64,000 nucleotides of DNA from Rhizobium giardinii bv. giardinii H152. GTDB lineage: Bacteria; Pseudomonadota; Alphaproteobacteria; Rhizobiales; Rhizobiaceae. Position numbers and translations under genes: made by a program. Every line of letters begins with the position of its first letter. Position 1 is the first letter of the stretch. The notes beneath the pieces are model-generated. The model was not told where the DNA came from. It saw only the letters and a list, made by a program, of their open reading frames with translations, and searched no databases. The DNA is taken from NCBI RefSeq assembly GCF_000379605.1, contig NZ_KB902682.1:1-64000 (forward strand), in the 5' to 3' direction. Positions 53,133 through 61,771 of this stretch are shown in pieces.

Positions 53133-56100
53133 ATGAGCGTCTGGTCGCACCGCCCCCAATTCTTGCATCTGGGGCTCTTTAGCCTCGCCTATGTCCTTGG
53201 ATGCGGATTCGCACAGTCGCTTGCGATCGTGCCTGGAACCGGCATTTCCATTTGGCCCCCGGGCGGGCTTTTTATGGCAACCCTCGTCCTGGCTCCCCGA
53301 CGCGGCTGGCCGTGGTGGCTGCTCGTGGGCTGTGCGAGCGAGATGTTCAGCAATGCCGTGTGGTTCCACAGTCCGCTGCCCGCAGCCTTCCTGATCTATG
53401 TCGCCAACGCCCTTGAGGCGATGACCGGCGCATGGCTGATCCACCGGGCGTTGAGGGGGCCGGCCCGTCTGGAGAGTCTGCCGGAAGTTCTCGCATTTGT
53501 CGGGCTAGGCGCAGGGGTTGCGCCGATAGTGGGCGCGAGCGTGGGAAGCGTGACGCTTGCCTGGTTTGGCATCCAATCGCAAACCGTCACCGCCGCATGG
53601 CCCCTGTGGTGGATCGGCGACGCCACGGGAGTTCTGATCGTCGCACCGCTTACGCTCGTCGCGGTTCAGAACTGGCGCGGCAAGGATCATCTCTCCACCG
53701 CGCAATGGATGGAAATCTGTGTCCTGGGATTGGTTTTTCTCGGTGTCGCCGCCTTTTCTCTGAGCGGCTACCTGCCATTCGCCTACATCACCATGCCGCC
53801 TCTTCTCTGGGCGGCCGTCCGCTTTGAGTTCAAAGGCGCCGTCGTTACGCTGATCTTGCTCGCGCTGGTCACGGCCGTTTTCACATTATCCGGCACCAGT
53901 CAGTTTGCCGGCAGTCCAGAGGCGCAGCGAGAAAAGCAGATCATGCTGCAGCTCTTTCTCGCAGTTTCTGCATTGTCCGCACTCATCGTGGCTGCCATAT
54001 CCCGTCAGTACCAGCTGGCACTGCTAACAGTGCGTGAAAGTGAACACCAACTTCAGCAGCTTATTGACGCGGTTCCCACTCTCATCTGGTGTACGACGCC
54101 GCAGGGAATTCCATGCTATCTCAACAAGCGGGTCATGGATGTCACAGGTGTCACTCTGAAGGATCTGATCGCGCCCGACGGGTCGCGATCCCTCACCGTC
54201 GTCCATCCGGATGATCGCGTAGCCATGGACGAGGCTTTCGCCCGCTCATTCGAGACGGGTGAGTCTCTTTTTTGCAGATATCGTCAGCGCCGAGCCAATG
54301 GCCCCCATCGGTGGGTTGAGAGCCGGGCGGAACCTTTGCGCAACGAGTCCGGCGCGATCGTCCAGTGGTACGGCGTGTCCGTTGACATCGAAGACATGGT
54401 GCGGGCGCAGGACGCATTGCAAGACCGGGAACGCGAACTTTCGCAACTCGTGGATATGGTTCCGAGCCACGTCTGGCGGCTGAGGCCGGATGGGGAGCTT
54501 TCCTTCTTCAACAAACGTATGGTCGACTTCCTCGGTCTTAATGCGGCGGAAATGGACAAGCCCGGCATGAACCGGCTGGACGCGTTCATTGAGACTGTCG
54601 TCCATCCGGCGGATCAAACGGAGTTCCGGAGTACCCTCCGACAGAGTCTCGCCACCGGCGGTAGCTTCGCGATGCGCTATCGGCTGCGTCGCGCCGACAG
54701 CTGCTATCGATGGATGTCGAGCCGTGCGGAACCTATGCGTGACCAGGCCGGTTGTATCATCCAGTGGTATGGCATTTGCCATGACATTGACGATCAGATG
54801 CGGGCCGAGGAGGCGCTGCGGCAAAGCGAGCAACAGCTTGCGCTCCTTGTCGACGTTGTTCCGGTCGCTATCGCCAGTCTGACGCGCGACGGCGAGCCGA
54901 CCTTCTTCAATAAGCGCCTGAGCGATTTTCTCGGCATCGACGTAGCGGATACGAACACGCCCGGAATGACCCGGCTTGCGGCCGCGATCGCGGCCGCCAT
55001 TCACCCGGCAGATTCCAAAGATTTCGGCGATGAACTCAACCGCTGCCTCGTCACTGGCGAGAGCTTTTCCAGGAAATATCGTCTGCGTCGCGCGGACGGT
55101 GCATATCGCTGGATGGAAGGCCGCGCCGAGCCGCTACGCGATCAAGGCGGAGCGATTGTGCAGTGGTACGCGGTTGCTCTCGATATTGAGGTTGAGGTGC
55201 GGGCACAGGAAGCCTTGCAGGAGCGGGAGCGGGAACTAACGCTGCTGGTCGATATGGTTCCAGTTCACATTGCACGTATGGCGCCCGACGGTGAGCCGAC
55301 TTTTTTCAGCAAGCGTACTTTGGAATCTCTCGGGTTGGAGAACGTCGCGGGTTGGGACAATCTCGATAGGAGTCGCTTGTCGGCCCTCATAGGACAAGCC
55401 GTTCATCCCGAGGATGGACCCCGTATGAAGGAGGTTCTTGGCCATGCTCTCCTCACCGGTGAGTCCTACACGATACGATATCGACGACGTCGTGCAGATG
55501 GCGTCTATCGCTGGATGGAGGGTCGTGCGGAGCCGCTGCGGAATCAAAGCGGAGAGATTGTGCAATGGTACGCGGCTGCCATCGATATTGATGACGAGGT
55601 ACGCGCGCAGCAGGCGGTGCGGGAACGCGAGCGAGAACTCTCGCAGCTGGTAAGCATGGTCCCGAGCCTTCTTTGGCGTCTGAGCCCCGACGGCGAGCCG
55701 ACCTTTTTCAATAGCCGGCTGGTAGACTTTCTGGGCCTGAACCTGGCGGATTTGGAGAAGCCGAGCACGGACCGATTGGCGGCCATCATAGAAGCTGCCG
55801 TCCACCCGGATGATGCGGACGATCTTGGCGAGGCGCTCAACCGTTCGCTCATCACCGGCGAGAGCTTCTCCAAGCAGTATCGTCTTCGGCGTGCAGATGG
55901 TGTCTATCGCTGGATGCAAGGCAATGCGGAGCCACTCAGAGATGAGAGTGGGAGCATCGTCCAATGGTTTGGTCTCTCGCATGACATCGACGATCAACTG
56001 CGCGTCCAGGAGGCGCTACGCGAGAAAGAGCGCGCGCTCTGGCAGATTGTTGAGACGCTGCCGGCAATGATCGACTGTGCCGCGCCGGACGGGGAACCGG

Positions 56101-57134
56101 TCTATCGCAATCCTCGGCTCCGCGACTTCCTTGGCTATAAGCTCGAAGAGCTGGATGGGACCGGAAAGTCCCGGTTGGAGGGCACGCTTGACGCGGGCGT
56201 TCATCCGGATGAGGTCACCGGCGTCAAGGAGAACTATGCTTACTCGCTGGCGACGGGGGAGCCCTATGCGCGAAGGCACCGCCTGCGGCGTTTCGATGGT
56301 GAATATCGCTGGGTCGAGACGCGTGCCGCGCCGATGCGCGATGACGAGGGCACCATCGTGCAGTGGAATGTCATCTGCCTGGATATTGACGGCGAGGTTC
56401 GGGCGGAGGAAAGGTTGCGACTCGCGCAGGAGAGTCTCGCGCGTGCGAGCCAGGCTGCCAGTCTGGCGGAACTCTCGGCTTCCATTGCCCACGAGGTCAA
56501 CCAGCCTCTGGCCGCGGTCGTGGCAAATTCCCATGCGTGTCAACGCTGGCTCACAGCCGCGCCGCCAAATATCGAACGCGCGCAGCGCACGGTGGAGCGC
56601 ATCGTCCGGGATGCAAACTCAGCGGCGGAGGTCGTCAGCCGTATTCGCGCCCTGTTCAAACAATCGGCGGAAACCAGGACCCATGCGGCGCTGTCCGACG
56701 TCGTCAACGAGGCACATAAACTCATGACCAGCGAGGCGCTGCGGCATCGCGTGCGGATGGACGTCAATATCGACAACGGCCTGCCGGATATCGCAATCGA
56801 TCGTGTTCAGATTCAACAGGTCCTGGTCAATCTCATGCGCAACGGCATGGAGGCGATGGATTCCATTTCAAGCGACAAAGTGCTTGGGATGCGCGTGCGC
56901 CAGACCGGGGACCTCATCCAGACCGAAATCAGCGACCGCGGCCCGGGCATCGAATTTCCGGAGAAAATGTTTGAGCCCTTCTTCACGACGAAGGAAGACG
57001 GCCTAGGCATGGGGCTGGCGATATGCCGCTCGATCGTCGAAACGCATGGCGGACGATTGTGGGCAGAGCAAAACGAAGCGCATGGTGCAACATTCATCTT
57101 CACCTTGCCGGCTGAAGCGAAGGCCGCGCCATGA
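53133..57134 (+). CDS. MASE1 hybrid-length sensor histidine kinase with six tandem PAS domains
   Basis: A 1333-residue inner-membrane kinase. Residues 1-295 are a MASE1 sensor with eight to ten helices (GTGISIWPPGGLFMATLVLAPRRGWP, PLWWIGDATGVLIVAPL). Six PAS/PAC repeats begin near residues 304, 432, 567, 700, 835 and 968, each of about 133 residues with the pattern LVDMVP...DGEPTFFN...HP.D...E..YR.RRADG.YRWME.RAEP. Then come HisKA with phospho-acceptor His1120 (SIAHEVNQPL), the N-box LMRNGMEAMD and G-boxes SDRGPGIEF and GLGMGLAI. FixL-class transmitter. The stop overlaps the response-regulator start (ATGA). Six near-identical PAS copies are unusual. Confidence 0.95.
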   Translation: MSVWSHRPQFLHLGLFSLAYVLGCGFAQSLAIVPGTGISIWPPGGLFMATLVLAPRRGWPWWLLVGCASEMFSNAVWFHSPLPAAFLIYVANALEAMTGAWLIHRALRGPARLESLPEVLAFVGLGAGVAPIVGASVGSVTLAWFGIQSQTVTAAWPLWWIGDATGVLIVAPLTLVAVQNWRGKDHLSTAQWMEICVLGLVFLGVAAFSLSGYLPFAYITMPPLLWAAVRFEFKGAVVTLILLALVTAVFTLSGTSQFAGSPEAQREKQIMLQLFLAVSALSALIVAAISRQYQLALLTVRESEHQLQQLIDAVPTLIWCTTPQGIPCYLNKRVMDVTGVTLKDLIAPDGSRSLTVVHPDDRVAMDEAFARSFETGESLFCRYRQRRANGPHRWVESRAEPLRNESGAIVQWYGVSVDIEDMVRAQDALQDRERELSQLVDMVPSHVWRLRPDGELSFFNKRMVDFLGLNAAEMDKPGMNRLDAFIETVVHPADQTEFRSTLRQSLATGGSFAMRYRLRRADSCYRWMSSRAEPMRDQAGCIIQWYGICHDIDDQMRAEEALRQSEQQLALLVDVVPVAIASLTRDGEPTFFNKRLSDFLGIDVADTNTPGMTRLAAAIAAAIHPADSKDFGDELNRCLVTGESFSRKYRLRRADGAYRWMEGRAEPLRDQGGAIVQWYAVALDIEVEVRAQEALQERERELTLLVDMVPVHIARMAPDGEPTFFSKRTLESLGLENVAGWDNLDRSRLSALIGQAVHPEDGPRMKEVLGHALLTGESYTIRYRRRRADGVYRWMEGRAEPLRNQSGEIVQWYAAAIDIDDEVRAQQAVRERERELSQLVSMVPSLLWRLSPDGEPTFFNSRLVDFLGLNLADLEKPSTDRLAAIIEAAVHPDDADDLGEALNRSLITGESFSKQYRLRRADGVYRWMQGNAEPLRDESGSIVQWFGLSHDIDDQLRVQEALREKERALWQIVETLPAMIDCAAPDGEPVYRNPRLRDFLGYKLEELDGTGKSRLEGTLDAGVHPDEVTGVKENYAYSLATGEPYARRHRLRRFDGEYRWVETRAAPMRDDEGTIVQWNVICLDIDGEVRAEERLRLAQESLARASQAASLAELSASIAHEVNQPLAAVVANSHACQRWLTAAPPNIERAQRTVERIVRDANSAAEVVSRIRALFKQSAETRTHAALSDVVNEAHKLMTSEALRHRVRMDVNIDNGLPDIAIDRVQIQQVLVNLMRNGMEAMDSISSDKVLGMRVRQTGDLIQTEISDRGPGIEFPEKMFEPFFTTKEDGLGMGLAICRSIVETHGGRLWAEQNEAHGATFIFTLPAEAKAAP

Positions 57135-57781
57135 CACGCGATGATTATGCCGTCTTCATCGTGGATGACGATGAGCGAATTCGGGAGGCGCTCATCGAGC
57201 TCCTCGAATCTCATGGCATGCGCGCCATGGTGTTCGGATCGGCCGGCGACTATGTGTGCGCGAGCAAGCCGGATGTCCCAGCTTGTTTGGTGCTCGATAT
57301 CGAATTGCCCGACATCAATGGTCTCGACCTTCAAAGGCAGATCGCGCAAGGCGGCCACCCGCCGATCGTCTTCATTACGGGCCATGGCGATATTCCGTCC
57401 TCGGTGCGTGCCATTAAGAGCGGAGCCGTGGACTTCCTAACCAAGCCCTTCAGCGATGCCGACCTCCTGGCGGCGATTCAGGCAGCGATCGCGGAGGACC
57501 GAAAGAAAAGAGCGGAGAACGCAGATCTCGGCGAGTTGAGGCAACGGTATTTCAATTTGACACCGCGCGAGCGCGACGTGCTGCCGCTCGTCGTGAGCGG
57601 TCTTCTCAACAAACAGGCGGCAGCCAAGCTCGGGATCAGCGAGGTCACGCTGCAGGTCCATAGACGGAATGTGATGCAGAAAATGGCGGCGGCATCGCTC
57701 GCCGATCTGGTGCGCATTGCGGAGAAACTGGATGTACCGATTACCCACTCGCGTCGGGTGGAAGGGAATGAACATGAATAA
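57131..57781 (+). CDS. FixJ-type response regulator 1
   Basis: A 216-residue receiver plus LuxR-type HTH regulator: acidic pocket DDD (12-14), phospho-acceptor Asp56 (LVLDIELPD), TGHGD and Lys in LTKPF; then an output domain with LTPRERDVLPLVVSGLLNKQAAAKLGISEVTLQVHRRNVMQKM. It overlaps the kinase stop by four bases, so it is the most likely cognate partner of the six-PAS kinase. Confidence 0.95.
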   Translation: MTRDDYAVFIVDDDERIREALIELLESHGMRAMVFGSAGDYVCASKPDVPACLVLDIELPDINGLDLQRQIAQGGHPPIVFITGHGDIPSSVRAIKSGAVDFLTKPFSDADLLAAIQAAIAEDRKKRAENADLGELRQRYFNLTPRERDVLPLVVSGLLNKQAAAKLGISEVTLQVHRRNVMQKMAAASLADLVRIAEKLDVPITHSRRVEGNEHE

Positions 57782-58151
57782 GACAAGACATGTGGTGGCA
57801 ATCGTCGATGACGATCCAAGATTGCTCGAATCGGTTGGCGACCTGCTGGAATCGGCGGGTTACCTTGCTCGCGCCTTTCCCTCCGCCGCGTCGTTGCTCG
57901 GCAGCGGATTGGCGGACCTCGATGTGCTCATCACGGACATCGGAATGCCCGCCATGGACGGGTTTGAACTTCGCGATCTGGTTAAGAAATCACGTCCAGA
58001 ACTGCCGGTGTTCCTGATCACGGGCCGACATGAAATAGCCGATCAGGGAAGGGCGCAGGGTATCAGTGGATTTTTCCGCAAGCCCTTCGATGCCCAGGCC
58101 CTGCTTGCGGCTATTGCCGATGCCTTAAACAAATCGAGAAATGGAGGGTGA
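57774..58151 (+). CDS. stand-alone receiver-domain protein
   Basis: A 125-residue single REC domain without output: acidic pocket DDD (12-14), phospho-acceptor Asp55 (LITDIGMPAMDG), TGRHE and Lys in FRKPF. It overlaps the end of the preceding regulator gene by 8 bases. Such lone receivers often act as phosphate sinks or as intermediates in a phosphorelay; here it lies between two FixJ-type regulators. ATG 57774 is chosen over 57768 for ribosome-site spacing (GAAGGGA). Confidence 0.93.
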   Translation: MNKTRHVVAIVDDDPRLLESVGDLLESAGYLARAFPSAASLLGSGLADLDVLITDIGMPAMDGFELRDLVKKSRPELPVFLITGRHEIADQGRAQGISGFFRKPFDAQALLAAIADALNKSRNGG

Positions 58152-58152
58152 C

Positions 58153-58854
58153 ATGAGAGTTGACCAGTATTTCCCGCGCGGATCGTCGTCGCCGCAGCAA
58201 GGAGGTGTCACGGACCAACCGCTTGTCATCATTGTCGACGACGACGCCTCCGTTCGAGAGGCGCTGTCGGAGCTGATCCTGTCGGCTGGCTTGCAGTCGG
58301 TCAGTTTTGGATCGACGCGCGAATTGTTTGATGCCGGCCTTCTGGACAATCCCGGCTGTCTGATCCTCGACGTGCGCATGCCGGGAGAGAGCGGACTTCA
58401 TCTGCAACGCCATTTGACCGAGAGCGGCAATCCCAAGCCGATCATTTTCCTGACCGGACATGGCGATATCCCGATGACCGTCCAGGCGATGAAAGCCGGC
58501 GCCGTGGATTTTCTCACCAAGCCGGTAAGGGACCAAACGCTGCTCGACGCCGTGACCGCAGGTATTGCCATGGATGCCACGCGACGGGCGGAAGCGGCGA
58601 TTGCCAAACGCAATATCGAACGTGTTGAAATGCTCACCCACCGCGAGCGCGAGGTTCTGTACGAAGTCGCGCGCGGGCGCCTCAACAAGCAAATCGCCTT
58701 CGATCTCGGCATCAGCGAAGTGACCGTCAAGCTGCATCGCAGCAATGTCATGCGTAAGATGGAGGTCAATTCCATCGGTGAGTTGATCCGGGCCTGGGGA
58801 ACTCTGCCTGTATCGATGCACGAGGCTGGTGTTCGCCTGAACCGATCCGCCTAG
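58153..58854 (+). CDS. FixJ-type response regulator 2
   Basis: A 233-residue REC-HTH regulator: a 20-residue leader, DDD at 29-31, phospho-acceptor Asp73 (LILDVRMPGESG), TGHGDIPMTVQAMKAGAVDFLTKPV, and LTHREREVLYEVARGRLNKQIAFDLGISEVTVKLHRSNVMRKM. It starts one base after the lone receiver's stop with GGAGG in that stop region; ATG 58141 is a less likely alternative. The HTH differs from regulator 1, so the two probably bind different targets. Confidence 0.95.
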   Translation: MRVDQYFPRGSSSPQQGGVTDQPLVIIVDDDASVREALSELILSAGLQSVSFGSTRELFDAGLLDNPGCLILDVRMPGESGLHLQRHLTESGNPKPIIFLTGHGDIPMTVQAMKAGAVDFLTKPVRDQTLLDAVTAGIAMDATRRAEAAIAKRNIERVEMLTHREREVLYEVARGRLNKQIAFDLGISEVTVKLHRSNVMRKMEVNSIGELIRAWGTLPVSMHEAGVRLNRSA

Positions 58855-59184
58855 CGTGCGAGTGGCAGCCTAAACAAATTTGGCGAGCGTTTGAACAGAT
58901 TTCCCAACGTTCGCTTGCGCCGGAATTTCGCCGAAGTTTCAAGGGCAGCTTGGGAAAATCGTCGTGATCGCCAGTTCACTAGTCCCATCAAGGCGACCAT
59001 GCCCGCGCAGGAAGCCGATTGTGGAAATCCGCGCTGGAAATCGGCTCATTCATCTTCATCACAACAATCATGACCACTGGCTCCGCCATTGGTTATCGAT
59101 ACGATTGGAAATCTCCCTATCTTGGCATCGTGTAGGGAGATGCCTTTCTCAAGCGCGAGGTTTTGGAGCACTTGGGACCATGGT
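58855..59184. other. gap after the signalling operon
   Basis: 330 bases without a gene. It contains a perfect 9-bp inverted repeat ATCTCCCTA/TAGGGAGAT (59111-59119 and 59133-59141, 13-base spacer), which could be a weak terminator (followed by CTTTCTC) or an operator of the former TetR gene whose remnant follows. Confidence 0.4.
59111..59141. repeat. perfect inverted repeat, possible operator
   Basis: Arms ATCTCCCTA and TAGGGAGAT are exactly inverted around 13 bases. The repeat lies about 45 bases before the TetR-like remnant at 59185, in the place where the promoter of the intact gene could have been. Role unknown. Confidence 0.5.
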
Positions 59185-59545
59185 GACCGACCAGCACGCG
59201 GACGACGCCTTGGCCGAACTCGACGCCCATTTCGAGTGGATCGGCGAACGGGTCGGGCGGGACAATTGCCGGGGTTGCCCGCAGATCAACACGGCAGCCG
59301 ATTTCCGGAAGCCGGTCACCCCGCCCGCAAGGTCGCCGAAGCCCACATGCGTGAACGGCGGCGGCGCCTGAAGGCCATCGCCGGGAGATTGGCGGGAATT
59401 GTACCCGACCGGCTTGCCGGGCAACTCGCGGTGCTGATCAACGGCGCTTTTGTCAGCACGCAGTCTTCGAGCTCGGCGAGGCCGACCGGTTTGCTCCGCG
59501 ATGCCGCCCATGCCCTGATCGCCACCAGCCGCAGCTTCTTGCCGG
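59185..59545 (+). pseudogene. TetR-family regulator, C-terminal remnant
   Basis: In frame one: DALAELDAHFEWIGERVGRDNCRGCPQINTAADF. After a one-base shift near 59308: PEAGHPARKVAEAHMRERRRRLKAIAGRLAG, RLAGQLAVLINGAFVSTQ, PTGLLRDAAHALIATSRS. This is the ligand-binding half of a TetR/AcrR protein with the cysteine-containing CRGCPQINTAAEF-type helix. The DNA-binding domain is absent, replaced by the gap upstream. Confidence 0.8.
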
Positions 59546-59643
59546 CAGGGTGCGGTCGCCATCTACGCGGCTCCAGTTCGCATCTCATCGAGAGCTAAAC
59601 GTCTGATTTCGACAATATCTTTCATCTTAGGTTTCAATTTCCA

Positions 59644-59868
59644 TCAACTCCGAAATCCCATCGACCGTGCCGAAAGATGCCAGAGGATCAGCGCGTTCCA
59701 TCGGTGGCCGAGAAATGTCAGCCAATCTTCGACAGGGCACTCCGAGGCATGGCGCGGCGGCCATGCGGGATCATCCAGAACCGCAAGCGCCAAGCTGAGA
59801 CCGTCCGGCGGCTTCTCAGCAAGGCCGGGATGCACTGACCATGGGTTCCTGCGGTCCTTCGCGGACAT
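59644..59868 (-). pseudogene. HxlR-family regulator, N-terminal fragment
   Basis: Reads SVHPGLAEKPPDGLSLALAVLDDPAWPPRHASECPVEDWLTFLGHRWNALILWHLSA, then ends in an unrelated tail (RSMGFRS). The CPVEDWL.FLGHRWNALILWHL segment is the conserved start of the HxlR winged helix (cysteine then D-W-x5-GxxWNxLIL). The remaining HTH and wing are lost. It is divergent from the nitroreductase gene, the typical place for its HxlR regulator. Upstream in-frame ATGs at 59868 and 59916 are both possible. Confidence 0.8.
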
Positions 59869-59982
59869 GGACGTTGGGTGTAAGCCTCCTAGACCACGGT
59901 GTGATTTCGTCTCCATTGCGAACGGAGATAATGAACCACATCAGAAACGGACGAAACGAACGGCCGGCAGATGGAGGCGAGC

Positions 59983-60651
59983 ATGGATGTATATGAGGCA
60001 GTCACAAGCCGCCGGTCGGTGCGCGGATTCAAGGACAAGCCTGTGGCAAGGGAGGTCCTCGAGCGCGTGCTGACGGCCGCAGCCTGGTCGCCATCAGGAT
60101 CGAACATCCAGCCGTGGAATACCTATGTCATGACCGGCGCACCGCTGGCGGAGCTCAAGACATCAGCCGTCGAGCGCGTGGCCCATGGCGACGCCTGGGA
60201 CAAGCGGCAGTACGAGATGTACCCGCCCGCGCTGAAGTCCCCGTACGGGGAGCGCCGATCCGCCTTCGGCAAGGAGCGCTACAGCGCGCTCGGCATTGCG
60301 CGTGAGGACTGGGAGGCGCGCCAGCGGGCAGCTATCGCCAACTGGAACTGTTTCGGCGCCCCCGCGGCCCTGTTCTGCTACATCGACCATGACCTGGGCC
60401 TGCCGCAATGGGCCGACGTCGGCATGTACCTGCAGACCGTCATGCTGCTGCTGCGCGCCGAAGGTCTGCACAGTTGCCCGCAGATGGCGTGGTCGCAGGT
60501 TCGCGAGACGGTCGCGGAGGCCCTGTCACCCCCGGACGGGCTCATCCTCTTCTGCGGCATGTCCATCGGGTACGAGGACCCCGCGGTGGGTTACGCCCGT
60601 ACAGGCCGCGCCGCACTCGCCGAGACAGTCACCTTCCTCGGCGATGAATGA
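59983..60651 (+). CDS. nitroreductase-family FMN oxidoreductase
   Basis: A 222-residue flavoenzyme that reduces nitro or quinone compounds with NAD(P)H. FMN-binding motifs: SRRSVRGFKDKPV (Arg pair), AAAWSPSGSNIQPW, and the C-terminal ILFCGMSIGYEDP. The central ADVGMYLQTVMLLLRAEGLHSCPQMAW helix is also typical. ATG 59983 has GGAGG at correct spacing. It probably formed a unit with the divergent HxlR gene (now broken) and the FMN reductase downstream. Confidence 0.92.
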   Translation: MDVYEAVTSRRSVRGFKDKPVAREVLERVLTAAAWSPSGSNIQPWNTYVMTGAPLAELKTSAVERVAHGDAWDKRQYEMYPPALKSPYGERRSAFGKERYSALGIAREDWEARQRAAIANWNCFGAPAALFCYIDHDLGLPQWADVGMYLQTVMLLLRAEGLHSCPQMAWSQVRETVAEALSPPDGLILFCGMSIGYEDPAVGYARTGRAALAETVTFLGDE

Positions 60652-60732
60652 TTTGCGCTCAATGAACAAGAGACCCTTCTGTGATCTCCGCGTATCATAG
60701 GTCCGTTATCACGCGAGATATTGGAGAACGCC

Positions 60733-61305
60733 ATGACCACGCATAAAGTCGGTTATCTCATCGGCAGCCTCGCCAAGGGCTCGATCAATCGCAAGCTCGC
60801 CAAGGCGTTGGTGCGGTTCGCCCCGCAGGAACTTGAAATGTCGGAGATATCCTTCAAGGACCTGCCACTCTACAGCTACGACTATGACGCCGACTACCCT
60901 CCGGCCGGCAGGGTATTCAAGGCAGCAATCGCGGCCGTCGACGCCGTGCTGTTCGTCACGCCCGAATACAATCGCTCGATCCCCGGCGGGCTGAAGAACG
61001 CAATCGACTGGGCGAGCCGCCCCTATGGAACCAACTCGTTCACACGCAAGCCGTCGGCGGTGATCGGCACGTCACCGGGCGCGATAGGCACAGCCGTCGC
61101 CCAGCAGAACTTGCGCAGCGTGCTCAGTTTCTGCAACTCTCCCCAGATGAATGCCCCGGAAGCCTACATTCAGTTCACACCGGGGCTGATCACCGATGAC
61201 GGCGAGGTCACGAACGACTCCACCGCCGAATTTCTTCGCACGTTCATGAAGGACTTCCATGTTTTCATCGCAAGGGTTCGCTCAGTGCTGCCGAAAGATG
61301 CTTAG
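60733..61305 (+). CDS. NADPH-dependent FMN reductase (flavodoxin fold)
   Basis: A 190-residue reductase: the flavin phosphate loop GSLAKGSINRKLAKAL near residue 11 and the catalytic/flavin motif TPEYNRSIPGGLKNAIDWASRP near 80. Members act as chromate, azo or quinone reductases. ATG 60733 is preceded by TTGGAGAACGCC. It follows the nitroreductase by 81 bases and is probably co-transcribed. Confidence 0.92.
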   Translation: MTTHKVGYLIGSLAKGSINRKLAKALVRFAPQELEMSEISFKDLPLYSYDYDADYPPAGRVFKAAIAAVDAVLFVTPEYNRSIPGGLKNAIDWASRPYGTNSFTRKPSAVIGTSPGAIGTAVAQQNLRSVLSFCNSPQMNAPEAYIQFTPGLITDDGEVTNDSTAEFLRTFMKDFHVFIARVRSVLPKDA

Positions 61306-61771
61306 AGACCCTTGATACTGCGACGCGATGCCACGGGATGTTTCCACCATGTTGAGGCAACTCTTCCACTGGGCGCGCAAGGGCTGGGCTTGGCGCGCCA
61401 CGTGAAGTGTAGCTCGACGGCGACGCCAGCTTCCGTACACTAATCAAAATCGTGGCGGGAAGGGGTGTTTGAGGGGAGACGGCTTGGACTCCAAGCGAGA
61501 CCAGACTTTCAACTAGCCCTTATGGGACAATTTGGCGACTTGCGGATTGAGGTAGAGACAAAAGCGGCGGTTTTCTGGCAGAAGGTTACGAGCGTTTGAC
61601 GAAGTGAGCTGCTATGATTAGCGATCCGGGCATCGTCTCGGCCCAGCGGGGTCCTTCTTTGATCCCAACCGGGCCGAGGCCGCCACGCGCGAACAAACAA
61701 AGGCGCGCGGGGCGCAAGGTTGAACATGCTGAGTGAGCCACCAGGCGCGGACCTGATGGCTGAAGCCCGTC
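61306..61771. other. gap between FMN reductase and SucD/citrate-synthase-type gene
   Basis: 466 bases without a plausible gene on either strand. No clear terminator for the leftward fusion gene or the rightward reductase was found. Confidence 0.35.
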
